10,072 nt of DNA. Origin: Pseudomonadota bacterium. GTDB taxonomy: Bacteria; Pseudomonadota; Gammaproteobacteria; Burkholderiales; Ferrovaceae. The stretch's first letter is position 1, and each line of letters opens with the position of its first letter. A program made the position numbers and the translations under genes. This document shows positions 1-7,855 of this stretch, in pieces. Location: positions 1 to 10,072 of the forward strand of contig JAJZEL010000233.1 in NCBI GenBank assembly GCA_021828575.1, written 5' to 3'. The notes below the pieces were generated by a model. That model did no database searches and was not told the DNA's origin. It was given only the letters and a program-made list of their open reading frames with translations.

Positions 1-2999
1 AGCATGGGCCGCATGCGCTGTTCGGCGGCATTGAACATGGCCTGCAAGGGGGGCAGCCCTTCCACCACGAGATGGTTGTAGTACGTGATGACCAGAATAC
101 CGTTCATGACGGACACCCCGAACAGGGAGACAAAACCGATGGCGGCAGACACGGAAAAATCCAAGCCGGACACGTAAAGGGCCACGATGCCGCCTGCAAT
201 GGAAAAGGGGATCGCAGCCAGGGCCAGAAGGCTGTCCCGTACTGAATTAAACAGCGTGTACAGCAGAATCATGATGATGACCATGGCTACGGGCAGGATC
301 ATTTCCAGGCGCTTCTGTGCCAGTTGAAGCTCTTCGAATTCTCCGGACCAAACCATGCGATAACCCTCGGGGAGCGGCACTGCCTGTGCAACCCGGGACT
401 GGGCTTCTGCCACCGTGCTGCCCAGGTCACGGCCTCGAACGCTGAACTTGACGGGAATGAAGCGTTGGCTTCGTTCGTGGTAAATGTAGGAAGCGCCGGT
501 GTCCAGGCTGATGTTGGCCACTTCACTGAGGGGAACGAACGCCGTGGTTCCCGCCGGTGTCTGGTAACCTACCTGTATGCGACCCACGCTGGCCAGGTCT
601 TTGCGGTATTCCGGCGATAGCCGGACAGTCACCGCAAACTGGCGATCTCCTTCATACACGGTGGTGGCCTGTGTTCCTCCCAGTGCTGCCTGCACGACGG
701 TATTCACGTCGCCGGTGTTGAGCCCGTAACGGGCTGCCCTCGCGCGGTCCACTGTGATATTCAGGTTGGGTTGTCCCAGTACCCTGAATACTCCCAGGTC
801 AGTCACTCCTTTGACCTGGGACATGACTTGCTGGACCTGGGTGGCCAGCTTTTCAAGGACCTGAAGATCCGGCCCGATGATCTTGACCGAATTGGCACCC
901 TTGATTCCGGACAAGCCTTCTTCCACGTTGTCCTGGATGTACTGGGAAAAATTCAGCTCGATGCCTGCGTACTCGCGGGAGATTTCCTTTTGCAGTTCAT
1001 CCACCAGTTTTTTCTTGGTCATGCCCGACGGCCATTCATCGTAAGGTTTCAAGGGCACGAAGAATTCCGCGTTGTAAAAGCCGGCGGCATCGCTGCCATT
1101 GTCGGGACGGCCGTGCTGTGAAACGGCCGTAATGACCTCGGGGTGACTGATCAGGATGTTGCGGATGCGGTTGACCACCGGTCCGCCGTCTTCCAGAGAG
1201 ATAGTGGGGGGCATGGTCACACGAACCCAGAGGTTACCTTCTTCCAGCGTGGGAAGGAATTCCGAACCAATGCGTGTGAACAGCAGCACGGAGAGCAGAA
1301 GGAAGGCCGCGCCCAAGCCGACGGTCAGGCGGATGTGGGATAGCGCCCAGCTCAGGACAGGCTTGTACAGGGAACGCAGGTGTTCCACGAGAAAGGTTTC
1401 CTTCTCTTCCACTTCGCGCGGCAGGAGATAGGAAGCCAGCACCGGCGTGATGGTGAAGGTGGCCAGCAAGGCCCCTGCCAGGGCATAACCGTAGGTGCGG
1501 GCCATGGGCCCGAATATTTGCCCTTCCACACCCTGCATGGTGAACAAGGGAATGAAGGCGGCAATGGTGATGGCTGTCGAAAATAAGATGGCCCGATCCA
1601 CCTGGATGGCGCTGATGAAAATCAGGCGCAACCGGTTTGTCCAACCATGACTTTCCAGCAGGTGGCGATAACCGGTCTGGGCCTGGTCATTCAGTATTTC
1701 GGCGCGGGAATCGGATTTTCTCTGGAAGTTTCTGAATACGTTTTCCACGAGAATCACTGCTGAATCCACGATGATGCCGAAATCCACGGCCCCCAGTGAC
1801 AGAAGGTTGGCAGATTCCCCCGACAGTACCAGGATGATGATGCTGAAGAACAGGGCAAAGGGAATATTGGCACTGACGATGATGGCGCTGCGCAGATCTC
1901 CGAGAAAAATCCACTGGATGAAAAACACGCGCAGGCAGCCACGCAGAAGATTGTGCACAACAGTATGTGTCGTGACGGATACCAGTGAAGTGCGATCGTA
2001 GAAAGGAACCAGTTTGACCCCAGCAGGTAACGTGCCATCGTGGTTGATCCGTTCCACTTCATCCTTGATGCGGGCGACCACGTCGTTGGTCTGCATGGTC
2101 CGGTTCATGACCACGATGGCTGCCACCACGTCATCATCCTTGTCACGGCCTGCCTTGCCCAGTCTTGGCACGTAACCCACGTAGACTCGGGCCACGTCCT
2201 TTACCCGTATGGGTACGCTATTTTGCTGGGTCAGGACGATGTTTTCGATGTCTTCGATGCGAGTACCCCTGACGAGGTCAAAATCGCCCCCATCGTTAAT
2301 GAGGCCCACGCCACGTATGTTGACGGATTGCTGGCCAAAGCGGACCGTCCTTCCCCCCACGTTGATGTTGGCATTGCCGATGGACGTGAGTAGCTGGGGG
2401 ATGGTGATGCCATAACCCTCCAGCTTTCGCAGATCGGCCTCCACTTCGAATTCTTTCGTGGTACCGCCCCAAGTGTTGACCTGAACCACGCCCGGCACAT
2501 TCAGCAGGCGTCTTTGAACGATCCAGTCCTGAACCGTGCGCAGGTTGGTGAGACCGAAATGGGGCGGTGCCGTGAGCTGGTAACGGTATACCTCACCCAC
2601 CAAGCTGGAAGCCTGTATCTGGGGTACCACGTTGTTGGGGAGGCTGACGTTCTGTTGCAGGTTGAGGGCTGTCTGAGTGTAGGCGAAATAGTAGTCCACG
2701 CCATAATGAAACGTGACTCGCAGAAAGGAAAGGCCGGTGAAAGAGGTGGAACGGATCACTTCCACACCAGGGGTGGCGGCGAGCCCCACCTCCATGGGAA
2801 TGGTGTAGTACCGCTCCATTTCTTCTGCGGACAGTCCCGGCGACTGGGCCGTGATTTCCAGAATGACGGGCGCGGGATTGGGGTAGGCCTCCACGTTGAG
2901 TTTGTAGTAGGCAGCCCCGCCTGCTGCCAGAAAGGCAAACAGAAAAATCAGGATGACGGGGCGACGGCTTAGGGAAAAAGCCAGCAAGTTTTTCAACAT
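1..2999 (-). CDS. czcA: Heavy-metal-type RND efflux pump, inner-membrane subunit (CzcA/CusA family), 3' end cut off
   Basis: This is the proton-driven inner-membrane pump of a tripartite efflux system that moves substrate from periplasm or cytoplasm into the outer-membrane duct. The frame is open from ATG at 2999 to the left edge (999 codons plus 2 nt). The family usually has about 1020-1060 residues, so only the last transmembrane hairpin or so is missing. Visible features are the N-terminal TM1 after MLKNLLAFSLSRRP, two periplasmic porter lobes, and TM4 with GAVDFGIIVDSAVILVEN. That motif supplies D406, D412 and E419, the charged relay of the HME (CzcA) branch; drug pumps have a different motif here. 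The usual Gly after the second Asp is Ser. The start lies 3 nt after the adaptor stop, with GAGG at 3014-3011 as ribosome site. The family is clear. The metal (Co/Zn/Cd, Ni or Cu/Ag) cannot be read from this sequence. Confidence 0.93.
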   Translation of the reverse strand, partial: MLKNLLAFSLSRRPVILIFLFAFLAAGGAAYYKLNVEAYPNPAPVILEITAQSPGLSAEEMERYYTIPMEVGLAATPGVEVIRSTSFTGLSFLRVTFHYGVDYYFAYTQTALNLQQNVSLPNNVVPQIQASSLVGEVYRYQLTAPPHFGLTNLRTVQDWIVQRRLLNVPGVVQVNTWGGTTKEFEVEADLRKLEGYGITIPQLLTSIGNANINVGGRTVRFGQQSVNIRGVGLINDGGDFDLVRGTRIEDIENIVLTQQNSVPIRVKDVARVYVGYVPRLGKAGRDKDDDVVAAIVVMNRTMQTNDVVARIKDEVERINHDGTLPAGVKLVPFYDRTSLVSVTTHTVVHNLLRGCLRVFFIQWIFLGDLRSAIIVSANIPFALFFSIIILVLSGESANLLSLGAVDFGIIVDSAVILVENVFRNFQRKSDSRAEILNDQAQTGYRHLLESHGWTNRLRLIFISAIQVDRAILFSTAITIAAFIPLFTMQGVEGQIFGPMARTYGYALAGALLATFTITPVLASYLLPREVEEKETFLVEHLRSLYKPVLSWALSHIRLTVGLGAAFLLLSVLLFTRIGSEFLPTLEEGNLWVRVTMPPTISLEDGGPVVNRIRNILISHPEVITAVSQHGRPDNGSDAAGFYNAEFFVPLKPYDEWPSGMTKKKLVDELQKEISREYAGIELNFSQYIQDNVEEGLSGIKGANSVKIIGPDLQVLEKLATQVQQVMSQVKGVTDLGVFRVLGQPNLNITVDRARAARYGLNTGDVNTVVQAALGGTQATTVYEGDRQFAVTVRLSPEYRKDLASVGRIQVGYQTPAGTTAFVPLSEVANISLDTGASYIYHERSQRFIPVKFSVRGRDLGSTVAEAQSRVAQAVPLPEGYRMVWSGEFEELQLAQKRLEMILPVAMVIIMILLYTLFNSVRDSLLALAAIPFSIAGGIVALYVSGLDFSVSAAIGFVSLFGVSVMNGILVITYYNHLVVEGLPPLQAMFNAAEQRMRPM

Positions 3000-3002
3000 G
3001 GA

Positions 3003-4187
3003 TCAATGGGCCTCGTTTTCATAGGCATGGCTCAAGAAAATCGCACCTTGCGCTGCCACGCTTTCTCCTGGCTTCAGTCCGGTAAGCACCTGATCCATGC
3101 CCTCCTGCTGTGTTCCCAGGGTCACTTCCCTTCTGTAGAACTGGTGGCTGTTAGTGGTGACCCATACGGACAGGGTGCCATCGCCTTCGCGCACGACACT
3201 GTCAGGAGGCACGGCAGGTGATTTGACCGGTGCTCCGGTCAGGATGGTGAAATTGCCCAACATTCCGGACCGAAGTTCATGGTTCGGGTCACGCACTTCA
3301 GACCTCACCGATATTCGGTGGGTATTGGGGTCCACACTGGCCCCGATATTGGTGATCTTGCCGTCAAACACCCGACCGGGATATGCCAGCAGGGATACTT
3401 GCACCGCCTGGCCCAGTTTGAGGAATGGGGCATCGCTTTCATTCATGCTGGCCAGCATCCACATGACGGAAATGTCGGCCACTGAAAAGGGTGCGGGTGG
3501 AGTGCCTGGTTGTGCGAAAGTACCCGGGGATGCATTCCGGGTCACTATCCGGCCATCAATGGGACTGCGGACCACCAGGGAGGCATCCACATGACGACTA
3601 GTGACGATCTGATCGATCTGTGCTTCGGTTTTGCCGAAAATCCGTACGGCATCCTTGGCAGACTTGTAAGCGCCTTCGGCCGATTGCTGGTCGGAAACCG
3701 CCTGCTGCAGGTCTTTCTGGGCAATTCCCTGAACGTTGTACAACGCACGTGCACGTTCCAGGGCGCGAGAGGTCAGCTCCAGGGTTCCGGCAGCAGAGAT
3801 CAGCGTGGATTCAGCCTGCAGGAGGTCGGGACTGTCGACGGAATACAGGGGGTCTTCCCTGTGCACATCGTTACCGACGTCACGCATGATGGCGTTAATT
3901 TTTCCGGCATACGGGGGATAGACCTGAACCGTGCGGTCATCGTTGAATGCGATGTTGCCTACGGCATCCCGGCGTCCCACGAAGACCTGTTCTCCCACCA
4001 CGGTTACTTTTACCTGCGTGGCCTGGGATGGTGACAAGTCCACTTCGGGAATGGAAGTGTTTTGCACTACGGTACCCGAAGAAGTGCTTGTTGAGTCACC
4101 CGAGGCAGAACGGGCTACATAGATGCTGGAGACAGTCACGAGAACTGCCACTCCAACCAGAAGGTGTTTTTTATTGATGAAGGTCAT
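3003..4187 (-). CDS. czcB: Periplasmic adaptor (membrane fusion protein) of the RND pump, CzcB/CusB-like
   Basis: This 394-residue protein bridges the RND pump and the outer-membrane duct. An N-terminal hydrophobic anchor (about residues 7-24, with no lipobox Cys) is followed by the first half of the lipoyl/barrel-sandwich domain (around VYPPYAGKINAI and GNDVHREDPLYSVDSPDL). An alpha-hairpin rich in Ala, Gln and Glu comes next. The second lipoyl half (VVRSPIDGRIV) follows, then a beta-barrel domain (SVADISVMWMLASMNESDAPFLK) and a membrane-proximal domain ending in AYENEAH. I see none of the His-rich metal-binding N-terminus known in classical CzcB. I chose ATG 4187 because AGGA lies 8 nt upstream (4199-4196) and a proper membrane anchor begins there. 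The frame is open upstream, giving a possible but unlikely start near 4280. The gene overlaps the end of the outer-membrane factor gene by 17 nt, which suggests translational coupling. Confidence 0.93.
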   Translation of the reverse strand: MTFINKKHLLVGVAVLVTVSSIYVARSASGDSTSTSSGTVVQNTSIPEVDLSPSQATQVKVTVVGEQVFVGRRDAVGNIAFNDDRTVQVYPPYAGKINAIMRDVGNDVHREDPLYSVDSPDLLQAESTLISAAGTLELTSRALERARALYNVQGIAQKDLQQAVSDQQSAEGAYKSAKDAVRIFGKTEAQIDQIVTSRHVDASLVVRSPIDGRIVTRNASPGTFAQPGTPPAPFSVADISVMWMLASMNESDAPFLKLGQAVQVSLLAYPGRVFDGKITNIGASVDPNTHRISVRSEVRDPNHELRSGMLGNFTILTGAPVKSPAVPPDSVVREGDGTLSVWVTTNSHQFYRREVTLGTQQEGMDQVLTGLKPGESVAAQGAIFLSHAYENEAH

Positions 4188-5730
4188 GGGCGCTATCCTG
4201 TGAAACATCGTCTGTCCGGTCGTTGCTCTTTCGGTTCCACCATCCTCCGCCAAGCGCCTGATACAGCGCGGCTGTGTCACCCAGCTGATTGGTGCGAATC
4301 TGTATCAACATCATGACCGCCTGCTGGTAAGACTGGTCAGCAGCCAGAAGAATGGGGTAGGCCACCTGTCCGGTTTCATATTGCTGGCGGGTGATGCGAA
4401 GGGTTTTTTGAGCAGCTTCGCTGGTGCGTTGGGCAGCTTCCAATGCGTCAGCATCGGAACGGATGGCATGAAGGGTGTCTGCCACGTTCTGGAATGCCAG
4501 CAGTACCGCCTGGCGGTACTGGGCGGCGGCCTGGGCCAAGGCTTCCTTGGCGCCTTGTTCGCGGGCCTTCAGGGTGCCCCCGTCGAACACGGTTTGCGTG
4601 ATGTCACCGATGAGGTTGAAAAAGCCTGCGCCGGCATGAAACATCTGGTTGGGGACGGAAGCCTCACCTCCCAGAAAGCCCGTGATGGTGAATTGAGGGA
4701 AACGATTGGCCAGGGCCACGCCCACTTGGGCATTGGCTGCGTGCAACTGAGCTTCGGCAGCGCGAATGTCCGGTCGTTGTTCTACCAGCTTTGAGGGAAG
4801 GGACAGGGGCAGGTGATCGGGCAGACGGAGCGCGTTCAGTTCGAAAGTTTCCGGCAGTTCCTCGCTGGGCAGTTGTCCTGCCAGCAACCGTAGCAAGTCG
4901 CGCGTCTGTTCCAGTTGCTGTTTCAAGGGAATGAGAGCCTGCTCGGCCTGGGCCAGTGCCTGTTCCTGGGCAGCCACGTCAAGGCCCATGGCATACCCTA
5001 GCCGGTACTGGTTTCGGGTCACTTCCAGAAGCTTGCGATTATCTGACACTACTTCTTCCATGGCCCGGATCTGTGCCCTGACGGAGGCCTCTTGCAAGGC
5101 TGCGGCCACCACATTGGAGGCCAGGGTGATGTAAGCTGCTTCCAGCTGGAAGCGCTGGCTTTCGGCTTGTGCCTCCAACGACTCTACTTGCCTGCGATTG
5201 CCTCCGAAGACATCAGGGGTGTAGCTGAGGGTGACCTGGGCCGTATGGAAGTTGTAGTACGCGGGGCCGTTGTAGGGAGCGGGCCCACCTGGATTTGAGT
5301 AGGTCTGGATGATGGTGCCGTTACCTTGTACACCGGGGGAGTTGCCTCCCATGTTTCCTGCCAGCTTGTTGCGGGTGGGCAGGTATTCCAGACCGAAGGT
5401 GGGGTAGAAAAATCCCTGTTGTGCCAGAGTGCTTTGTTGGGCTTCGCGCAGGGAAGCCTGGGCGATTTCAATGGAAGGATTGGCTTTGAAGGCTTTTTCT
5501 ATGAGTGAATTGATCTGGGGTGAATGAAACAGGGTCCACCAATCAAAGGGAATGTCCTTGTGCGGATCAAAATGGCCATCGGCTTGCTCCACCATTTTGT
5601 CGGGCGCATAGCCTTGGGCAGCAGGGGCTTCCGGTCTATGAAAATCAGGCCCCAAGGCACAGCCTGCCAGGGTGGCGAGTACAAGCACGAGTGCCGGGGA
5701 AAGGACCAGGGTCGGTTTCATATTTCGCAT
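4171..5730 (-). CDS. Outer-membrane efflux lipoprotein, NodT/OprM (TolC superfamily)
   Basis: This protein forms the trimeric outer-membrane and periplasmic duct of the efflux complex. It is about 519 residues long and starts MRNMKPTLVLSPALVLVLA. The signal peptide ends in a lipobox LAGC (lipidated Cys24 counting from 5730, Cys21 from the second Met at 5721), followed by ALGPDFHRPEAP, typical of NodT-family factors. Two OEP repeats follow: helices with LREAQQSTLAQQGFFYPTFG and VEQRPDIRAAEAQLHAANAQ, the latter a strong family signature. Another marker is the QTVFDGGTLKAREQGAKEAL stretch. Neither candidate start has a clear Shine-Dalgarno; 5730 is slightly preferred. The frame stays open upstream to 6543, but that part lies antisense to the response regulator gene and looks non-coding. 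This is the first gene of the pump operon, an outer-membrane-factor-first order as in czcCBA. Confidence 0.92.
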   Translation of the reverse strand: MRNMKPTLVLSPALVLVLATLAGCALGPDFHRPEAPAAQGYAPDKMVEQADGHFDPHKDIPFDWWTLFHSPQINSLIEKAFKANPSIEIAQASLREAQQSTLAQQGFFYPTFGLEYLPTRNKLAGNMGGNSPGVQGNGTIIQTYSNPGGPAPYNGPAYYNFHTAQVTLSYTPDVFGGNRRQVESLEAQAESQRFQLEAAYITLASNVVAAALQEASVRAQIRAMEEVVSDNRKLLEVTRNQYRLGYAMGLDVAAQEQALAQAEQALIPLKQQLEQTRDLLRLLAGQLPSEELPETFELNALRLPDHLPLSLPSKLVEQRPDIRAAEAQLHAANAQVGVALANRFPQFTITGFLGGEASVPNQMFHAGAGFFNLIGDITQTVFDGGTLKAREQGAKEALAQAAAQYRQAVLLAFQNVADTLHAIRSDADALEAAQRTSEAAQKTLRITRQQYETGQVAYPILLAADQSYQQAVMMLIQIRTNQLGDTAALYQALGGGWWNRKSNDRTDDVSQDSAHDLHQ

Positions 5731-5737
5731 TCGTTTG

Positions 5738-5766
5738 TTGACAATCGTCGGGGCATCGTTTCGAAT
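5738..5766 (+). promoter_or_regulatory. Probable sigma-70 promoter of the response regulator/kinase operon
   Basis: A perfect -35 TTGACA at 5738-5743 is followed after exactly 17 nt by TCGAAT at 5761-5766, which matches the -10 consensus at four of six positions. Transcription would start near 5773, giving a leader of about 70 nt before the regulator. The -35 also sits in the leader of the divergent outer-membrane-factor gene. This is motif-based only. Confidence 0.5.
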
Positions 5767-5822
5767 CGCACTGGAGCCATTTTCAGGGCCTTCGCTTCGG
5801 GCCCATATTTTGCCGTGGTTTC

Positions 5823-5839
5823 CTGACAGGAAGCTGACA
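5823..5839. promoter_or_regulatory. Candidate binding site of an OmpR-family regulator (11-bp-phased direct repeat)
   Basis: CTGACA occurs at 5823-5828 and again at 5834-5839, start to start 11 bp apart; on the minus strand this reads TGTCAG-N5-TGTCAG. OmpR/PhoB-type dimers typically bind head-to-tail half-sites spaced about one helical turn. On the minus strand the repeat lies about 15 nt upstream of an AT-rich -10-like stretch (ATATTT/CCCATA, 5802-5810), where an activator of the pump operon would sit. The same site overlaps the regulator's ribosome site and so could repress it. A 13-bp palindrome, TTCCTGACAGGAA (5820-5832), overlaps. The function is inferred. Confidence 0.4.
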
Positions 5840-5841
5840 AC

Positions 5842-6522
5842 ATGCGAATCATGATCGTCGAGGACGACCAGACCCTGGGGAAAGCCATGTCGGCCTCCCT
5901 GACCTATTCCGAGTTTGCCGTGGACTGGGTAGGCACTGTAGCGGATGCACGACATCTGGTGACGTCGGAAAACTACGATGCCGTTGTTCTTGATTTGGGC
6001 TTGCCTGATCGCGATGGATATGATTTGGTACGCCACCTGCGAGGGAGCGGCATGTCTGTCCCCGTTCTGATCCTGACGGCCCGGGATGCGGTCGAGGATC
6101 GGGTGCAGGGGCTGGATCTTGGCGCAGACGATTACCTGGTCAAACCTGTGGCCATGGCCGAACTTCAAGCCCGCCTGAGGGCACTCATACGACGCAGTCA
6201 CGGACGTGGCGATTCGCAAGTCCGGATGGGGCGGCTCCAGCTGGACATTCCAGGAAAGCGCGCCTTGCTGGATGGACAGGCTGTCGAACTGTCGGGGCGG
6301 GAATGGGCTGTCCTGGAGTATCTGGTCATCCATCAACGTCGTATCGTTTCCAAGGAACAACTGATACAGGCAATTACAGGGTTGGGTCAGGACCTCAGCG
6401 GTAATGCCATAGAGGCTTACGTCCACCGGTTGAGGAACAAGCTGGAAGCTTCGGGCGCCGTGATTCGAACGGTTCGGGGGTTGGGCTACATGATGGAAGA
6501 GACTGATGGCACAACCCTCTAG
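5842..6522 (+). CDS. Two-component response regulator, OmpR/PhoB family (QseB/TctD-like)
   Basis: This 226-residue DNA-binding regulator has an N-terminal receiver domain (about 1-115). The acidic pocket is E7/D8/D9, the phospho-acceptor is D51 (in VVLDLGLPDRDG), T79 is in LILTARD and the conserved lysine is K101 (in DYLVKP). The C-terminal winged helix (about 125-220) includes LSGREWAVLEYLV and the recognition-helix region NAIEAYVHRLRNKLEASG, ending RTVRGLGYMM. All key phosphorylation residues are present. The start at 5842 has AGGAAG at 5828-5833, 8 nt upstream. Its 3' end overlaps the kinase start by 17 nt, so the two are almost certainly co-transcribed partners. It faces away from the pump operon across a 111-bp gap, the usual layout for a regulator of the neighbouring efflux genes. 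That target is inferred. Confidence 0.95.
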   Translation: MRIMIVEDDQTLGKAMSASLTYSEFAVDWVGTVADARHLVTSENYDAVVLDLGLPDRDGYDLVRHLRGSGMSVPVLILTARDAVEDRVQGLDLGADDYLVKPVAMAELQARLRALIRRSHGRGDSQVRMGRLQLDIPGKRALLDGQAVELSGREWAVLEYLVIHQRRIVSKEQLIQAITGLGQDLSGNAIEAYVHRLRNKLEASGAVIRTVRGLGYMMEETDGTTL

Positions 6523-7855
6523 CCTGCACAGGCGCCTGCTCAAGGGGTTGCTGCTGCCGTTGGGCCTGATCCTGCTGGTGAGTTCGTTGCTGGCTTACGA
6601 GTTTTCTCTGAAGGCGGCCATGCACGTGTATGACCTGGGGTTGATGGACAATGCCATGGATCTCTCGAAACAGATTGAATTTCGCCCGTCGGGCATGACG
6701 CTCAACCTGCCTCCGGCAGCCCTGAAGATGTTGCAGGAAAACAACGATGATCGGGTCACGTTTGCCCTTTGGGACACGACGGGCCATGTGTTTTCAGGCG
6801 ACGCCTCCCTGTTCAGGAAGGATGTGGATTTTTCGCCCGCCCGGCCAGTGTTCCGGGACATTTATCTGGCAGGCCAGGCCCAGAGGGCCTTGTACCTCAA
6901 GGAACAACGATACGGGCAAGTGTTTTTCATCGCTGTTGCCCAGACACTTCATGACCGAAATCAGTTGAGGGATGGCATTTTCACCAGCATTCTCCTGCCG
7001 GAAGCTTTGTTGGCTCTGTTGACCCTGATCGTCATCCTCACGGGAGTCGGTTTTGCCCTGGCACCCGTGCGCCGTTTGCGCTCCGAAATTGTCAGCCGGT
7101 CTTCTGCGGACCTCAGATCCCTTGATGAAAGCGACACTCCCACTGAACTTGCACCGGTTGTTCACGGGATCAACGAATTACTGGGCAATCTGGCCACATC
7201 TTTCGCCAGCCACCGCCGATTCATCGCTGATGCTTCCCATCAGCTGCGTACTCCACTGGCTTCTCTGAGCAGCCAGATCGAAGTGGCGCTGAAGCATCCC
7301 CCGGAAGACATGAACTTCTTTCTTCAGGAATTGCTACAAACCACTCGCCGCACCACCCATCTGGCCAACCAGTTGCTTTCCCTGGCGCGTCTTGAGCACA
7401 TGGAACCCGACATGCTGGACATGGCCCCCGTGGACATGGACAGAATATGCCGCGAAGCTTCCGTGGATTTTGTCCGAGTGGCTGCAGCCCGAAACGTGGA
7501 TCTGGAGTTTGTCCTCCAGCCCCATCAGGTCATGGGGAGCCCACTGCTTCTTCGCGAACTGCTGGTGAACCTGCTGGACAATGCCGTGCACTACACGCCA
7601 TCCGGCGGACGGGTCATCGTGACTCTGGTTCGGGAAGAGGGGTACACCCTGCTGAGTGTGGAAGACAACGGCCCGGGCGTGCCGGAAGATGCACTGGCCC
7701 GATTGGGAACCCCGTTTTTCCGGCTGCCTTCTTCCTGGGCTGGTGGATGTGGGCTGGGGCTTGCCATCGTACGGGAGATTGGGCGCCTGCATGGCGCCCA
7801 AGTGCGGTTTGGTCGTGGCAGGGAATTCGGACTGAGGGTGGAAGTGCGATTCTAG
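6506..7855 (+). CDS. Membrane sensor histidine kinase (QseC/TctE-like)
   Basis: This 449-residue inner-membrane kinase autophosphorylates and passes phosphate to the regulator encoded just upstream. TM1 spans about residues 11-30 and TM2 about 160-184. They flank a periplasmic region of about 125 residues resembling the two-component sensor-kinase N-terminal domain of the TctE/QseC group (LMDNAMDLSKQI, LPPAALKML, DRVTFALWDTTGHVFSGD). A HAMP-like linker is followed by the H-box FIADASHQLRTPL with phospho-acceptor H245, the N-box around N355/N359, G1 DNGPGVP (D387), the F-box FFRLP and G2 GCGLGLAIV (about 414-422). All catalytic boxes are intact. GGAAGAG at 6495-6501 precedes the ATG. The periplasmic part has few His and no Cys, so a metal ligand site is not obvious. 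The true signal is unknown. Confidence 0.95.
   Translation: MAQPSSLHRRLLKGLLLPLGLILLVSSLLAYEFSLKAAMHVYDLGLMDNAMDLSKQIEFRPSGMTLNLPPAALKMLQENNDDRVTFALWDTTGHVFSGDASLFRKDVDFSPARPVFRDIYLAGQAQRALYLKEQRYGQVFFIAVAQTLHDRNQLRDGIFTSILLPEALLALLTLIVILTGVGFALAPVRRLRSEIVSRSSADLRSLDESDTPTELAPVVHGINELLGNLATSFASHRRFIADASHQLRTPLASLSSQIEVALKHPPEDMNFFLQELLQTTRRTTHLANQLLSLARLEHMEPDMLDMAPVDMDRICREASVDFVRVAAARNVDLEFVLQPHQVMGSPLLLRELLVNLLDNAVHYTPSGGRVIVTLVREEGYTLLSVEDNGPGVPEDALARLGTPFFRLPSSWAGGCGLGLAIVREIGRLHGAQVRFGRGREFGLRVEVRF

Noticed and set aside
1..2999. Many short plus- and minus-strand open frames inside the pump gene, for example 2514-2972, 1234-1644 and 1754-2062, and a possible broken pump gene.
   Set aside because: Reading the minus strand codon by codon from 2999, in detail to about 1501 and by a frame check at the left edge, shows one continuous frame with family motifs in order. 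The short frames are shadows of it.
4188..4280. Longer adaptor start giving about 31 extra residues.
   Set aside because: It would put a charged, non-signal stretch before the membrane anchor and overlap the upstream gene by more than 100 nt. The ATG at 4187 has its own ribosome site.
5731..6543. The minus-strand frame of the outer-membrane factor stays open upstream through the whole response regulator gene, as if the protein had a 270-residue N-terminal extension.
   Set aside because: The upstream part is antisense to a clear regulator gene and has no domain-like pattern. The lipoprotein signal peptide begins at 5730/5721, where a secreted protein must start. Long open antisense frames are common in GC-rich genes.
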